Below are positions 18,660-28,856 of a DNA stretch of 64,000 nt, in pieces. This DNA is from Myxococcus xanthus (GTDB lineage: Bacteria > Myxococcota > Myxococcia > Myxococcales > Myxococcaceae), in NCBI RefSeq assembly GCF_006402735.1, contig NZ_CP017174.1, forward strand, positions 7,916,001-7,980,000, read 5' to 3'. Within the stretch, counting starts at the first letter, position 1. Each line of letters begins with the position of its first letter. The notes beneath the pieces are model-generated. The model had not been told where the DNA came from. It worked only from the letters and a program-made list of their open reading frames with translations, and ran no database searches. The position numbers were made by a program, and so were the translations under genes.

Positions 18660-19028
18660 ATGCCCTCGCAGCCGTCCAAGGAACTGCAGACCTTCCCCAA
18701 CCCCGCCGCCGATCGCGACTACGAAATCGTGTTCGACGTCCCGGAGTTCACCTGTCTCTGCCCGCTCACCGGTCAGCCCGACTTCGCACGTTTCAAGATC
18801 TCCTACGTGCCGGACCAGAGCTGCATCGAGCTCAAGAGCCTCAAGCTCTACATGTGGGCGTACCGCAATGAGGGGGCCTTCCACGAGAAGGTCACCAACA
18901 CCATCGCGGACGACATCATCAAGGCCATCCAGCCGCGCAAGCTCACCGTGGTGGGCGACTTCTTCGTGCGCGGCGGCATCGGAACCATCGTCACCGTCAC
19001 GCACGACAAGTCCAAGCAGCAGGCCTGA
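18660..19028 (+). CDS. queF: NADPH-dependent 7-cyano-7-deazaguanine reductase QueF (short type)
   Basis: The product reduces preQ0 to preQ1 in queuosine synthesis. The 122-residue chain has the unimodular QueF signature: catalytic cysteine in [14 protein letters not shown], the ESKS-like [20 protein letters not shown] and the C-terminal VRGGI. ATG 18660 gives the standard length; an in-frame ATG at 18624 behind GAAGGGAGGG would add 12 residues and cannot be excluded. No preQ1 riboswitch fold was recognised upstream. A queA-like gene lies 8 kb away. Confidence 0.92.
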   Translation: MPSQPSKELQTFPNPAADRDYEIVFDVPEFTCLCPLTGQPDFARFKISYVPDQSCIELKSLKLYMWAYRNEGAFHEKVTNTIADDIIKAIQPRKLTVVGDFFVRGGIGTIVTVTHDKSKQQA

Positions 19029-19046
19029 GCCACCACCCGCCGGGCC

Positions 19047-20216
<1,170 letters not shown>

Positions 20217-20236
20217 TCATGTCCTGGCCCCGCACG

Positions 20237-20440
20237 ATGAAAGCCCGTCTCCTCCTCCCCGTCCTCGCGCTCTTCACCTTCAGTGGCTGCTTCCACCATC
20301 ACCACCACGACTCGCGTCCGCCCAAGTCGAAGAAGTCCAAGCGGAACAGCAAGCACTGCCACCCGAGCCAGTACTGGGACGGCACCGAGTGCAAGCACAA
20401 GGGCAAGGGCAAGGGCGCGCGCAAACACGACGGGCGATGA
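20237..20440 (+). CDS. Small His-rich and basic lipoprotein
   Basis: The 67-residue precursor has a lipoprotein signal (LLLPVLALFTFSGC). The mature part begins CFHHHHHD, continues with a run of Pro/Lys/Ser and ends with a WDGTEC segment and HKGKGKGARKHDGR. The His cluster beside the lipidated cysteine could bind metal. I recall similar small lipoproteins from myxobacteria but no function. There is no clear Shine-Dalgarno before the ATG, and an in-frame ATG at 20219 is also possible. Confidence 0.6.
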   Translation: MKARLLLPVLALFTFSGCFHHHHHDSRPPKSKKSKRNSKHCHPSQYWDGTECKHKGKGKGARKHDGR

Positions 20441-20519
20441 CGGCTCGTGGCGGGACGGCCCCATGTCACGGTGAGGCTGTCCCGTCGAGACGTTGGGAGC
20501 GGTAGGGTGGAAGGCGCTC

Positions 20520-21653
20520 ATGGGTGCCGAAGCCTCACTGCCGCCGTTGACCGCTCCTGGCCTCCGCCTTCCCCTCAACGAGTTCCGTGAGGAGCGCATC
20601 ACCCTGCTCGACGGCGGGACGGAGGCGTACCCACGGATGCTGGAGGCCATTGCCTCCGCGCAGGTGCGGGTGCACCTGGAGGTCTACACCTTCGAGCGGG
20701 ATGGCATTGGCGCGCGGTTCCTCGAAGCGCTGGTGGCGGCGGCGCACCGGGGCGTCGCGGTGAAGGTGGTGGTGGACGGATGGGGCAGCATTGGCGCCAG
20801 CCGGCACCTCACGCAGACGCTGGAGGCCGCGGGGGCGAAGGTGCGCGTGTACAACCCGCTCACCTCGCTGTGCACCGGCCGCTCCTGGCGCAACCATCGG
20901 AAGATTCTCCTCGTCGATGACGCGGTGGCGTTCCTGGGGGGCATCAACATCGGGGACGCGTACGTGGCGAATGGGGACGTGCCCGGCTGGGCCGACCTGG
21001 CGCTGGAGCTGCGAGGGGACATCTGCCGGCAGTTGGGGGCCACGCTGCACGCGGGCGCCTCCGCGCTGGAGTCGGGCACGGTGAAGTTGTTCCTGTCCGG
21101 CGTCGCGGGAGGACACCAGTTGCGCAAGCGGTACCTCCAGGCGATTGACGGCGCGCAGCACGAGGTGGTGCTGGCGCATGCGTACTTCCTGCCGGACAAG
21201 GGCTTCATGCGGGCGCTCAAGCGCGCCTCGCGGCGGGGCGTGACGGTGCGGCTGATGCTGGCGGGGCGCAGTGACGTGGTGTTCGCGCGCGCGGCGACCA
21301 TGCGGCTCTACCGCGACTTCCTGCGCGCCGGGGTGAGCATCCACGAGTGGACCGACTCCACGCTGCACGCGAAAGCGGCGCTGGTGGATGGCAGGAAGCT
21401 GCTGGTGGGCAGCTTCAATCTCGATCCGCTGTCGCTGGTGAACCTGGAGACGCTGGTGGAGGTGGAGGAGCCCGGCGTGGCGGCGCAGGCACAGCGGTGG
21501 CTCGACAAGCACCTGCTCGGCTCGAGGCGGGTGTACCTGGAGGACTGCGCTCGCTCCGGGCTCCAGCAGTGGCTCCTGGACATCGTGGGGCTGGCCGTCG
21601 CCCGCTTCGCGGAGCGCTTCGCCAGCTTCATGGGCCGGCGGCGCAAGCGGTAG
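20520..21653 (+). CDS. Phospholipase D-family protein, cardiolipin synthase-like
   Basis: The 377-residue protein carries two HxKxxxxD catalytic motifs, NHRKILLVDD and LHAKAALVDG, in two PLDc halves. It most resembles ClsB-type cardiolipin synthases, which join two phosphatidyl groups and release glycerol or ethanolamine. The N-terminal membrane helices of ClsA are absent. GGAAGG precedes the ATG at 20520. A hydrophobic/basic C-terminus (IVGLAVARFAERFASFMGRRRKR) may attach it to the membrane. Confidence 0.85.
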   Translation: MGAEASLPPLTAPGLRLPLNEFREERITLLDGGTEAYPRMLEAIASAQVRVHLEVYTFERDGIGARFLEALVAAAHRGVAVKVVVDGWGSIGASRHLTQTLEAAGAKVRVYNPLTSLCTGRSWRNHRKILLVDDAVAFLGGINIGDAYVANGDVPGWADLALELRGDICRQLGATLHAGASALESGTVKLFLSGVAGGHQLRKRYLQAIDGAQHEVVLAHAYFLPDKGFMRALKRASRRGVTVRLMLAGRSDVVFARAATMRLYRDFLRAGVSIHEWTDSTLHAKAALVDGRKLLVGSFNLDPLSLVNLETLVEVEEPGVAAQAQRWLDKHLLGSRRVYLEDCARSGLQQWLLDIVGLAVARFAERFASFMGRRRKR

Positions 21654-21702
21654 CGTGCCCCCCGTGTGTGCGCGGCCTCCATGGCCATGCACGGGAGGGG
21701 TC

Positions 21703-22503
21703 ATGCCGCGACGTCAGTGGATGGCGCTGGTGGTCAGTGGACTGGTCGCCGGTTGCGCGGCGCGCCCGGAGCGCTACGGCTTCGATTCCGCGACCAGCGC
21801 GTGCCGGCAGAATCCAGCGGTGTGCGCGCGAATGGCGGGCGAGGAGGCCGTCCTCCCTGGCACCCGGGCCATGCGCGTGGCGGCCTCCATTGGCACCGCG
21901 GGTGACGCGGCGCTGCGACTGATGAAGGCGGAGGAGCGGGATGCCATCGAGGAGGCGCTGGAAGCCTGCGCCGACGACGCACGTTCGACCGTGCTCATCG
22001 CGTTGTTCAACGGAAGGAACCCGACTCCAGAAGAATGCCGCTCGGAGGTCACGGTAGACGCGCAGGGGCGCCCCATTACGCTCGCGATGCAGCTAGGCAC
22101 CGAGATGCACAAAGTCGCACTCCCGTGCGCGCACAAATGGCTGAGCGAACTCCGTCCAGGAGGCTTTCGCCTCGAACCACGATATCGCTACAACCCGGAC
22201 TCAGGCAGATGGGAACCCATGCGGGAAGAGGACGTGCGCGCACTGTTGAGGCATGGGCGGGGCAGTGAATTGAAGGGAACGCTTGTCCCGGACGTCGTCA
22301 TCCATACGGGGTCGGAGATGCAGGTCCTGGCCATCTACGACTTCAAGTTCCCCTGTGTCACGCCCACCCGCCCCTCAAACTGGCCTCGATACCCCAAAGG
22401 ACATCCCCACGAGGGGCAGCAACAAGATGCCATGTACCAACGGGCACTGAAGCCGAAGCAGGCTCCCCTCCAAGTCACACCTCGCATGGGAACCCTGCCA
22501 TGA
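21703..22503 (+). CDS. Polymorphic toxin-type lipoprotein with nuclease-like C-terminal domain
   Basis: The 266-residue product has a lipoprotein signal ending SGLVAGC and a helical middle. The C-terminal region (about 165-266) contains TLVPDVVIH, IYDFKFPC, a YPKGHPHEGQQQDAMY segment and PRMG. The PD...DxK pattern suggests a restriction-endonuclease-like fold; I recall this domain from other myxobacterial toxins. GGGAGGGG sits just before the ATG. The stop overlaps the next ATG by four bases. The two-gene layout fits Sit-type toxins passed between cells by outer-membrane exchange. Codon use is less GC-biased from about 22000 on. Confidence 0.65.
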   Translation: MPRRQWMALVVSGLVAGCAARPERYGFDSATSACRQNPAVCARMAGEEAVLPGTRAMRVAASIGTAGDAALRLMKAEERDAIEEALEACADDARSTVLIALFNGRNPTPEECRSEVTVDAQGRPITLAMQLGTEMHKVALPCAHKWLSELRPGGFRLEPRYRYNPDSGRWEPMREEDVRALLRHGRGSELKGTLVPDVVIHTGSEMQVLAIYDFKFPCVTPTRPSNWPRYPKGHPHEGQQQDAMYQRALKPKQAPLQVTPRMGTLP

Positions 22504-23408
22504 ACGCACACCCTCCAAGGCTTCGACTTCACGGCCGAGACGATACGCCGGGCGTGTCCGCAGGACTCAGTGCGAGCTTCTACCTCCCCTATGCCCATTC
22601 CTCCGTGGCAACCGCGGTGCTGCAATCCCTGGAGGTCTACCAGCGGGCCGTGGGCCCACGCGTCCTGACCTCATACGAGGGCGACGATGGGGAGTGGCAA
22701 CCCCTGGACTCGCATGGCTGGGCAGAGGTTCATCGTGGGATGCAGGAGGAACCATGGGCCAACGTCCATCTTTCCGGCGCATCCCCGGAGGCGGCCTTCC
22801 GCTTCGACTATCTGGGACGTGAACGCGTCGACGCACCCTCCGTGAGCGGTCTCGGTGAAGTCAGCGCCGTGTCGTTCTGGCTTTCCACCGAGTACATGGA
22901 ACAGCGCGGCCCACGGCAGACCCGGGAGCTGCTGATGGCCCTTGCCGCCCCCCTCCCCTTTGCCTCAGGCAACGCGGGACTAGCCTTCAGCGGCTCACTC
23001 GATGTAGCGGCCAACATCCGGCAAGTGCGTCGCGACTGCGTTCGATATCCGGGACTGGATGTCCTCAGGCTCAGCATGACGTCCCTTCGCATTGGCACGC
23101 GCGTTCGAGGCCCCTCCTGGCTGACTTTTCTGGGAGCGCCCGTGCTGAGCCAACTGGGAGGAGCCGACCAACTCCGCTCGCGCCTCAACGCGCCCAGCAC
23201 CACCGTACAGGCGGAGAAGGGCACAAGCGCCGTCGTTACCCTGGGTGACTGGCCCGCAACGGGCGATAGCGAGCACGGCGAACCACTGTCCAGCTACCGG
23301 GAGCTGGCTCGCGTCCTGGAACCATGGACGCTGTGGGGGGAGGGCGAATCCATCCTGGGGCTCGACCCCGAAGCTGCGCGCCGCTGGGAGCGCCGCTTCC
23401 TCGACTGA
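22500..23408 (+). CDS. DUF3396-like immunity protein
   Basis: The 302-residue soluble protein resembles the DUF3396 group, annotated in myxobacteria as type VI immunity family. It has the N-terminal SASFYLPYAHSS, then DYLGRER, FWLSTEYMEQRGP, LPFASGNAGLAF and YPGLDVL, then FLGAPVL. It is translationally coupled to the toxin-type lipoprotein by an ATGA overlap and is therefore its likely antidote. Base composition is visibly lower in GC3 than neighbours, as expected for transferred kin-recognition genes. Confidence 0.65.
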   Translation: MNAHPPRLRLHGRDDTPGVSAGLSASFYLPYAHSSVATAVLQSLEVYQRAVGPRVLTSYEGDDGEWQPLDSHGWAEVHRGMQEEPWANVHLSGASPEAAFRFDYLGRERVDAPSVSGLGEVSAVSFWLSTEYMEQRGPRQTRELLMALAAPLPFASGNAGLAFSGSLDVAANIRQVRRDCVRYPGLDVLRLSMTSLRIGTRVRGPSWLTFLGAPVLSQLGGADQLRSRLNAPSTTVQAEKGTSAVVTLGDWPATGDSEHGEPLSSYRELARVLEPWTLWGEGESILGLDPEAARRWERRFLD

Positions 23409-23514
23409 GCGACTGATACGGGTCTGTCACAGGCTGAAGCGAGGGGCCAGCCTGCCGGTGAGGTTCCCGCTGCGATTACCGCTGGAGCCCCGTAGACTCC
23501 GGCGAGAACCACCC

Positions 23515-25032
23515 ATGCCTTCTCGCCCCCCTCCGCCCGTACTCGCCGCCATTGACGTGGGCACCAACGCCGTCCGCCTGGAGCTGGCGCGACCAGACGC
23601 CGACGGCGCGCTCGAAACCCTGCACCAGGAACGCGACGCCATCCGCCCGGGAGAGGGCGTCTTCGCCACCGGCTCCATGCCGGAGGAGACGGCCGAGCGC
23701 CTCCTGGCCACCATGCGTCGCTACGCCGCCCTCTGTCGCCGCCACAAGGCCCAGGTGCGCGCCGTGGCCACCAGCGCCATGCGCGAGGCCAAGAACAGCG
23801 CCGACATCGTCCGCCGCGTGCGCGAGGAGGCCGGCCTCAACCTGGAGGTCGTCAGCGGCAAGGAAGAGGCTCGCCTCATCTGCCTGGGCGTGCTCCACCG
23901 CAAGCCGTCCCACACGCGCTCGCTCCTCATCGACATCGGCGGAGGCAGTACCGAAATCGCCACCGCCATGGGCGAGAAGCCCGACAACCTCTGGAGCCTC
24001 GCCCTGGGCTCCGTGCGCCTCACCGAGGTCTTCGACGCCTCGCGCACCGTGCCGCCCAAGCAACTGCGGCTCATGCGCAGCTTCGTCTCGGACGTGCTGC
24101 AAAAGACGCTGCCCCCCACGGTGCCAAACGTCCCCCGCGTGGCGCTCGGCTCGTCCGGCACCATCAGCGCCGTGGTGTCCTTCGCCGCCGCGGAGAACAG
24201 CGGCAACGCCACCGTCCGGCAGCTCACGCAGACGGTGGACACCCTGGCGCAGATGCCTCCCGAGCGCCGCCGCAAGCGCTTCGACCCGCGCCGCGCGGAC
24301 ATCATCGTCTCCGGCGCTGTCATCCTGGAGGGCGTCGCCAGGCACCTGGGCGTCGAGTCCGTCAGCGTCGTCAACCGCGGCCTGCGCGACGGCATCCTCG
24401 TGGACCTGCTCTACCGGCAGGATGAGCACCGCGAGGACCACAGCCTCGCGGACGCCGCCCTCGCCCTGGGCAAGCGCTTCTACTTCGACGAGAAGCACGC
24501 CCGCCAGGTCGCCCGGCTGTCACTCACCCTGTTCGACAACCTGGCCGCCCTGCACCAGCTGCCGCTGTCGGTGCGCCCCCACCTGGAGGTCGCCGCCCTC
24601 CTCCACGACGTGGGCCACGCCGTCAGTTACGAGCGGCACCACAAGCACACGTATTACCTCATCCGCCACGCCGACCTGCCGGGCCTCGCCGACCGCGAGC
24701 GCGAACTGGTGGCCCGCGTCGCCCGCTACCACCGGCGCAGCCCGCCGGAGCTGGCCCACGCCGGCATGGCGGGTCTCAACCCGGTCGAGGCGCGGACGGT
24801 GCGCAAGCTGGCCACCTTGCTGCGCGTGGCCAACTCGCTGGACGTCAGCCACCACCAGCCCATCAAGGACTTCAAGGCCACCAACGGCCGCGATGGCGTG
24901 GCGCTGCACCTGCACACCAGGCACCCCGTGGACCTGGAGCTGTGGAACGCGGACCGGGAGGTCCTGAACTTCCGCCGCGTCTTCGGCAAGCGACTCACCT
25001 TCCACGTCCACCACACCTCCACGAGCCGCTAG
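23515..25032 (+). CDS. Ppx/GppA phosphatase with HD-type C-terminal domain
   Basis: The 505-residue enzyme has the actin-like ASKHA motifs of exopolyphosphatase/pppGpp phosphatase: AAIDVGTNAVRLEL, ATSAMREAKN, IDIGGGSTEIA and LGSSGTI. The C-terminal 180 residues carry an HD-like site (ALLHDVGHAVSYERHHKH). It should hydrolyse long-chain polyphosphate and possibly pppGpp, linking to stringent-response or developmental signalling. The frame stays open upstream to 23245, overlapping the immunity gene; homology begins at the ATG 23515. Confidence 0.9.
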   Translation: MPSRPPPPVLAAIDVGTNAVRLELARPDADGALETLHQERDAIRPGEGVFATGSMPEETAERLLATMRRYAALCRRHKAQVRAVATSAMREAKNSADIVRRVREEAGLNLEVVSGKEEARLICLGVLHRKPSHTRSLLIDIGGGSTEIATAMGEKPDNLWSLALGSVRLTEVFDASRTVPPKQLRLMRSFVSDVLQKTLPPTVPNVPRVALGSSGTISAVVSFAAAENSGNATVRQLTQTVDTLAQMPPERRRKRFDPRRADIIVSGAVILEGVARHLGVESVSVVNRGLRDGILVDLLYRQDEHREDHSLADAALALGKRFYFDEKHARQVARLSLTLFDNLAALHQLPLSVRPHLEVAALLHDVGHAVSYERHHKHTYYLIRHADLPGLADRERELVARVARYHRRSPPELAHAGMAGLNPVEARTVRKLATLLRVANSLDVSHHQPIKDFKATNGRDGVALHLHTRHPVDLELWNADREVLNFRRVFGKRLTFHVHHTSTSR

Positions 25033-25180
25033 CCCCCGCTCCCCCGGCCGCCAGGCAGAAGAGGGGGCGGCGTTCGCTTTGCCCTCACCCGGGGCGATGC
25101 CCAGGCTCCAAGTCACGCGGGTCTGCGTCCGCGCAGGCCCTTTCCGTCTTGGGGCCCCGAGGGGGGCAGGAGCGCACGCA

Positions 25181-26401
25181 ATGAAGGCTGTCGTTTTCCA
25201 TGGGATTGGGGACATCCGGCTCGACGACGTGGAGGAGCCGCGAATCGAGAAGCCAACGGATGCCATCGTCCGCCTGACGGCGAGCGCCATCTGCGGCACG
25301 GACCTCCACATGATTCGCGGCACCATGCCGGGCATGAAACCGGGCACCATCCTGGGCCACGAAGGCGTGGGCGTCATCGAGGCGCTGGGCGATGACGTCC
25401 GCAACCTCAACATCGGCGACCGGGTGGTCATCCCGTCCACCATCGCCTGTGGCAACTGCTCGTACTGCCGCGCCGGGTACCACGCGCAGTGCAACGACGC
25501 CAACCCCAACGGCCCCAGCGCGGGCACGGCCTTCTTCGGCGGTCCCCAGGAGACGGGGCCCTTCCACGGCATGCAGGCGGAGAAGGTGCGGGTGCCCTTC
25601 GCGAACGTGGGCCTGGTGCGCATTCCCGAGGGCGTCAGCGACGAGCAGGCCATCCTCATCTCCGACATCTTCCCCACCGGCTACATGGGCGCGGAGCTGG
25701 CGGAAATCAAACCCGGTGACACCGTGGCGGTGTTCGGCTGCGGGCCCGTGGGGCTCTTCGCCATCGTGAGCGCGAAGCTGCTGGGCGCCGGCCGCGTCTT
25801 CGCCATCGACTGCCACGAGGACCGGCTGGACCTGGCGCGGGCCCAGGGCGCCGAGGTCATCAACTTCGAGGAGGAAGACCCGCTCGAGACGCTCAAGCGC
25901 CTCACCAACGGCATTGGCGTGGACCGCGCCATCGACGCGGTGGGCGTGGACGCCGTGCACCCGCACCATGGCCCCGCGGCGAAGAAGGCCCACCAGGAGA
26001 AGGCCGAGTTCAAGCGCGAGGTGAAGGAAGCCGCCCCCAAGACGAATCCCAAGGGCGACAACTGGGTGCCCGGTGACGCGCCCGCGCAGGCCTTGATGTG
26101 GGCCGTGGAGGGACTGGCCAAGGCCGGCACCCTGTCCATCATCGGCGTCTACCCGGCGCAGGTGCGCACGTTCCCCATCGGCATGGCGATGAACAAGAAC
26201 CTCACGATGAAGATGGGCAACTGCAACCACCGCAAGTACATCCCCAAGCTGCTGGAGCTGGTGCGCACCGGCGTGGTGGACCCCACGGCCATCCTGTCCC
26301 ACGTGGAACCCATGAGCAGCGCCATTGATGCGTACCGCAACTTCGACGTGCGCAAGCCCGGCTGGGTGAAGGTGGAGCTGGAGCCCACGCAACTCCAGTA
26401 G
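25181..26401 (+). CDS. Zinc-dependent alcohol dehydrogenase (formaldehyde-dehydrogenase-like)
   Basis: This 406-residue MDR enzyme has the catalytic zinc ligands in SAICGTDLH and GHEGVG, the structural zinc cysteines in CGNCSYCRAGYHAQC, and the NAD-binding loop VFGCGPVGLFA. An acidic residue after that strand (FAIDCHEDRL) favours NAD over NADP. An inserted Lys-rich segment (AAKKAHQEKAEFKREVKEA) is typical of the glutathione-independent formaldehyde dehydrogenase subgroup. AGGAG precedes the ATG by nine bases. Substrate is inferred only. Confidence 0.88.
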   Translation: MKAVVFHGIGDIRLDDVEEPRIEKPTDAIVRLTASAICGTDLHMIRGTMPGMKPGTILGHEGVGVIEALGDDVRNLNIGDRVVIPSTIACGNCSYCRAGYHAQCNDANPNGPSAGTAFFGGPQETGPFHGMQAEKVRVPFANVGLVRIPEGVSDEQAILISDIFPTGYMGAELAEIKPGDTVAVFGCGPVGLFAIVSAKLLGAGRVFAIDCHEDRLDLARAQGAEVINFEEEDPLETLKRLTNGIGVDRAIDAVGVDAVHPHHGPAAKKAHQEKAEFKREVKEAAPKTNPKGDNWVPGDAPAQALMWAVEGLAKAGTLSIIGVYPAQVRTFPIGMAMNKNLTMKMGNCNHRKYIPKLLELVRTGVVDPTAILSHVEPMSSAIDAYRNFDVRKPGWVKVELEPTQLQ

Positions 26402-26421
26402 AACTCCGAGGCCCACGCCGC

Positions 26422-27447
26422 TCACGCGTCCAGCAGCAGGCACGAGTCTCCGAACTCGTGCCCCAGGTAGCCGCGCGCCTCCGCGTGCGCGGCCACCTCC
26501 TGGAGCAGCGGAAGCGGCGCGAAGGCCTGAAGCAAAGCATGGTGGCTGCTCCCTGGCTCGTGCACGCCGGTGAGCAGCCCGTGCACCAGTCGCGGGACGA
26601 AGCCGGGCCCCAATAGCAGGTCCGTCACCTCCTCCCCCGCCACCAGCCATCCTCCGTGCTGCGCCGCGCGGCCCTCCAGGGCCCGCACCACGGTGGTGCC
26701 CACCGCCACCACCCGCCCCCCCGACGCCCGCGTGTGCAGGACGGCCTCCACCGTGGCGGCGGGAATGTCGGAACGCTCGGGCCGAGGCAACGCCGCGTCC
26801 AGCGCCGCGTCTCCCGTGGAGGACAGCCCCGCCGCGTGGGTGAGCGAGGCCAGCCGCACGCCCTGCTTCCGCAGCGTCAGCAGCACGCTCCAGGTGAGGG
26901 GCAGTCCCGCGGAAGGCGCCTCCACGGACCAGGGCCGCGCGCCGTACGCCGTCTGCACATGCCACAGCGACAGCGGCGCCTCCATGTACGCGTACTGCAC
27001 CGGACGCCCGCTCCGGTAGAGCCTGGACCAGAGCGCCGCCCCCGTCACGTCGAAGGCCACGCGCAGCAACCGGGGAGACGGTGGCAGCACCGCCACCACC
27101 CGCGCCTTCAGGCCTCCCACCACGAGCCCCGCGCCCGCGGCCAGCACCGGCGGCGGTGGCCGGTCCTCCGTGCGCCGTCGCCAGTCCCCCGCGCCGAAGA
27201 GAACCCCTGTCCAGGTGCCGTCCAGCTCGCGTGACAACAGGCGCAGCTCGATTCGCTCTCCGGACTCCGTTCGCCCCACCAGGGACGCGGGCAGCGTGGC
27301 GGCGTCGTTCACCACCAGCAGATCCCCTGCGCGCAGCAGCGACGGGAGGTCCGCCACGCGGGTGTCGCGATAGCGGCGGGCGCGCGGCTCCACATGCAGC
27401 AGGCGTCCCTCCTCGGGGCGGTCCACGGGCCAGCGCGCGGGCTTCAT
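26422..27447 (-). CDS. QueA-like S-adenosylmethionine:tRNA ribosyltransferase-isomerase (divergent)
   Basis: The 341-residue product follows the QueA fold: RAGDLLVVNDAATLPASL, GRPVQYAY, HVQTAYGARPWSVEAPSAGLPLTW, LTHAAGLSSTGD and LLTGVHEPGSSH. QueA moves the ribose of SAM onto preQ1 in tRNA. The canonical APTAGLHF motif here reads APSAGLPL, so this is a divergent branch whose substrate may differ. Its ATG overlaps the stop of the SDR gene by four bases, so the two are translated together. Confidence 0.75.
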   Translation of the reverse strand: MKPARWPVDRPEEGRLLHVEPRARRYRDTRVADLPSLLRAGDLLVVNDAATLPASLVGRTESGERIELRLLSRELDGTWTGVLFGAGDWRRRTEDRPPPPVLAAGAGLVVGGLKARVVAVLPPSPRLLRVAFDVTGAALWSRLYRSGRPVQYAYMEAPLSLWHVQTAYGARPWSVEAPSAGLPLTWSVLLTLRKQGVRLASLTHAAGLSSTGDAALDAALPRPERSDIPAATVEAVLHTRASGGRVVAVGTTVVRALEGRAAQHGGWLVAGEEVTDLLLGPGFVPRLVHGLLTGVHEPGSSHHALLQAFAPLPLLQEVAAHAEARGYLGHEFGDSCLLLDA

Positions 27448-28172
27448 GCGGCCTCCAGCTTCGCCGCCTCCAGGCGGACTCCCGAGGGCAGCGACTCCGA
27501 CCGCCACGCCACCCACTCCACGAGCCGGGCCGCCACCGCCTCCGGGCGGCTCAACCGCGAGTAGTCCCCATCCGGCACCGCGTCGCGATACATCCGCGTG
27601 TCCATCTCCCCGGGGTCCACCGAGACGAAGCGCACGCCCGTGCCCTCCAGCTCCGCGGCCCAGACGCGCCCCAGGTGTTCCAGCGCAGCCTTGGACACGC
27701 CATAGGCGCCCCAGCGGGGATAAGCGGACACCGCCGCATCCGAGGTGATGTGCATGACCAGCCCCTTGCCTCGCACCGCCATGTTCCCGGCCACCGCCTT
27801 GGTGAGGCGGAAGGGGCCCACCACGTTGACCTCCAGCACGCGCTGCAAGTCCTCGCAGGCGGTGTCCAGCAGCAGCGGCAGCGGTGTGGGCCCCAGCGTG
27901 CTCGCGTTGTGGACCAGCACGTCCAGCGGGCCCACCAGCGCGGTGGCCGCGCCCACCAGCGGGTAGATGGCCTCCTTGTCCCCCACGTCGTAGGCCAGCG
28001 CGTGCGCCTCCAGCCCCTCCCAACGCAGCGCCTCCGCGACGGCCTCCATCTCCGCGGCATGGCGCGCCACGCCCACCACCCGCGCACCTCGGCGAGCGAA
28101 GCCATTCATCAGCGCCAGCCCCAGTCCCCGGCTCGCGCCCGTAACCAGGATGCTCTTGTCGATGCGAATCAT
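27444..28172 (-). CDS. Short-chain dehydrogenase/reductase
   Basis: The 242-residue SDR has the nucleotide-binding motif TGASRGLG, NAG-equivalent VHNAST, and the catalytic YxxxK in YGVSK with the serine at MHITSDA. An Arg pattern after strand two (GVARHAAEM) suggests NADPH. AAGGAG lies ahead of the ATG at 28172. It heads a two-gene operon with the queA-like gene and is divergent from the XRE-cupin regulator. Its partnership with a QueA-like enzyme is unexpected. Confidence 0.85.
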   Translation of the reverse strand: MIRIDKSILVTGASRGLGLALMNGFARRGARVVGVARHAAEMEAVAEALRWEGLEAHALAYDVGDKEAIYPLVGAATALVGPLDVLVHNASTLGPTPLPLLLDTACEDLQRVLEVNVVGPFRLTKAVAGNMAVRGKGLVMHITSDAAVSAYPRWGAYGVSKAALEHLGRVWAAELEGTGVRFVSVDPGEMDTRMYRDAVPDGDYSRLSRPEAVAARLVEWVAWRSESLPSGVRLEAAKLEAA

Positions 28173-28219
28173 TCGTGCGTTCTCCTTGCGACGGGAGATA
28201 CACGCCGCGCGCCATTCTG

Positions 28220-28254
28220 TTGGCGTGTGGGCCAAGGGCTTGGCAGATTGCCAA
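28220..28254. promoter_or_regulatory. Two tandem palindromic operators between SDR-queA operon and XRE-cupin gene
   Basis: TTGGC-N6-GCCAA (28220-28235) and TTGGCA-N3-TGCCAA (28240-28254) share the same half-sites, with centres about 20 bases apart, roughly two helical turns. They fill the 85-base divergent promoter gap and end four bases before the regulator ATG. The arrangement fits a dimeric XRE regulator repressing itself and the operon. Confidence 0.6.
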
Positions 28255-28257
28255 TCC

Positions 28258-28815
28258 ATGAACGACGATGACCTGCCCGGCAGACTGGCCCGCAACATCC
28301 GTTCCCTTCGCGAGACGCGAGGCGCCACACAGGCGCAGCTATCCCGGCTGGCGGGCGTGCCGCGCGCCACCTGGGCCCATTTGGAGTCCGGCGCGGCCAA
28401 CCCGACACTGTCCGTGCTGCACCGCGTGGCCGCCGCGCTCCAGGTGTCGCTGGAGGAGCTGATTGCGAAGCCCCGCGCCAGTGCCCGGCACTACCCGCGC
28501 GCCACCCTGCCCGTCCGGACGCGTGGTGGCGGCATGCTGCGCAAGCTGCTGCCGGACCCACTGCCCGGTATGGAGTTCGACCGCGTGGAGTTGCCGCCGC
28601 AGGTGCGCGTCACCGGCGTTCCGCACACCCCCGGCACCCGGGAGTACCTGGCGTGTGAGTCGGGGGAGATGGTGCTCGTCGCCAGTGGGGAGCGCTTCCA
28701 CCTCCAGCCCGGCGACGTGGTCGTCTTCCGGGGGGACCAGAAGCACTCGTACGAGAATCCTGGAGCACGAACGGCCGTGGGTTATTCGGTCGTCCTGCTG
28801 GCGCCTTCGATATGA
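28258..28815 (+). CDS. XRE-family regulator with cupin domain
   Basis: The 185-residue protein has an N-terminal Cro/CI helix-turn-helix (LARNIRSLRETRGATQAQLSRLAGVPRA) and a C-terminal cupin (about 105-182, GTREYLACESGEMVLVASGERFHLQPGDVVVFRGDQKHSY). Such proteins sense small metabolites in the cupin pocket. No Shine-Dalgarno is visible because the palindrome 28240-28254 occupies that place, so translation may be weak or leaderless. It is divergent from, and likely controls, the SDR-queA operon. Confidence 0.88.
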   Translation: MNDDDLPGRLARNIRSLRETRGATQAQLSRLAGVPRATWAHLESGAANPTLSVLHRVAAALQVSLEELIAKPRASARHYPRATLPVRTRGGGMLRKLLPDPLPGMEFDRVELPPQVRVTGVPHTPGTREYLACESGEMVLVASGERFHLQPGDVVVFRGDQKHSYENPGARTAVGYSVVLLAPSI

Positions 28816-28856
28816 GCGCGCCGGAAGCGCCTGCCCGGGGAGGTACACTGGGGCCC

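Noticed and set aside
18600-18660. preQ1 riboswitch upstream of queF
   Set aside because: No preQ1 aptamer-like hairpin with a downstream A-rich pairing segment could be made out in the short leader.
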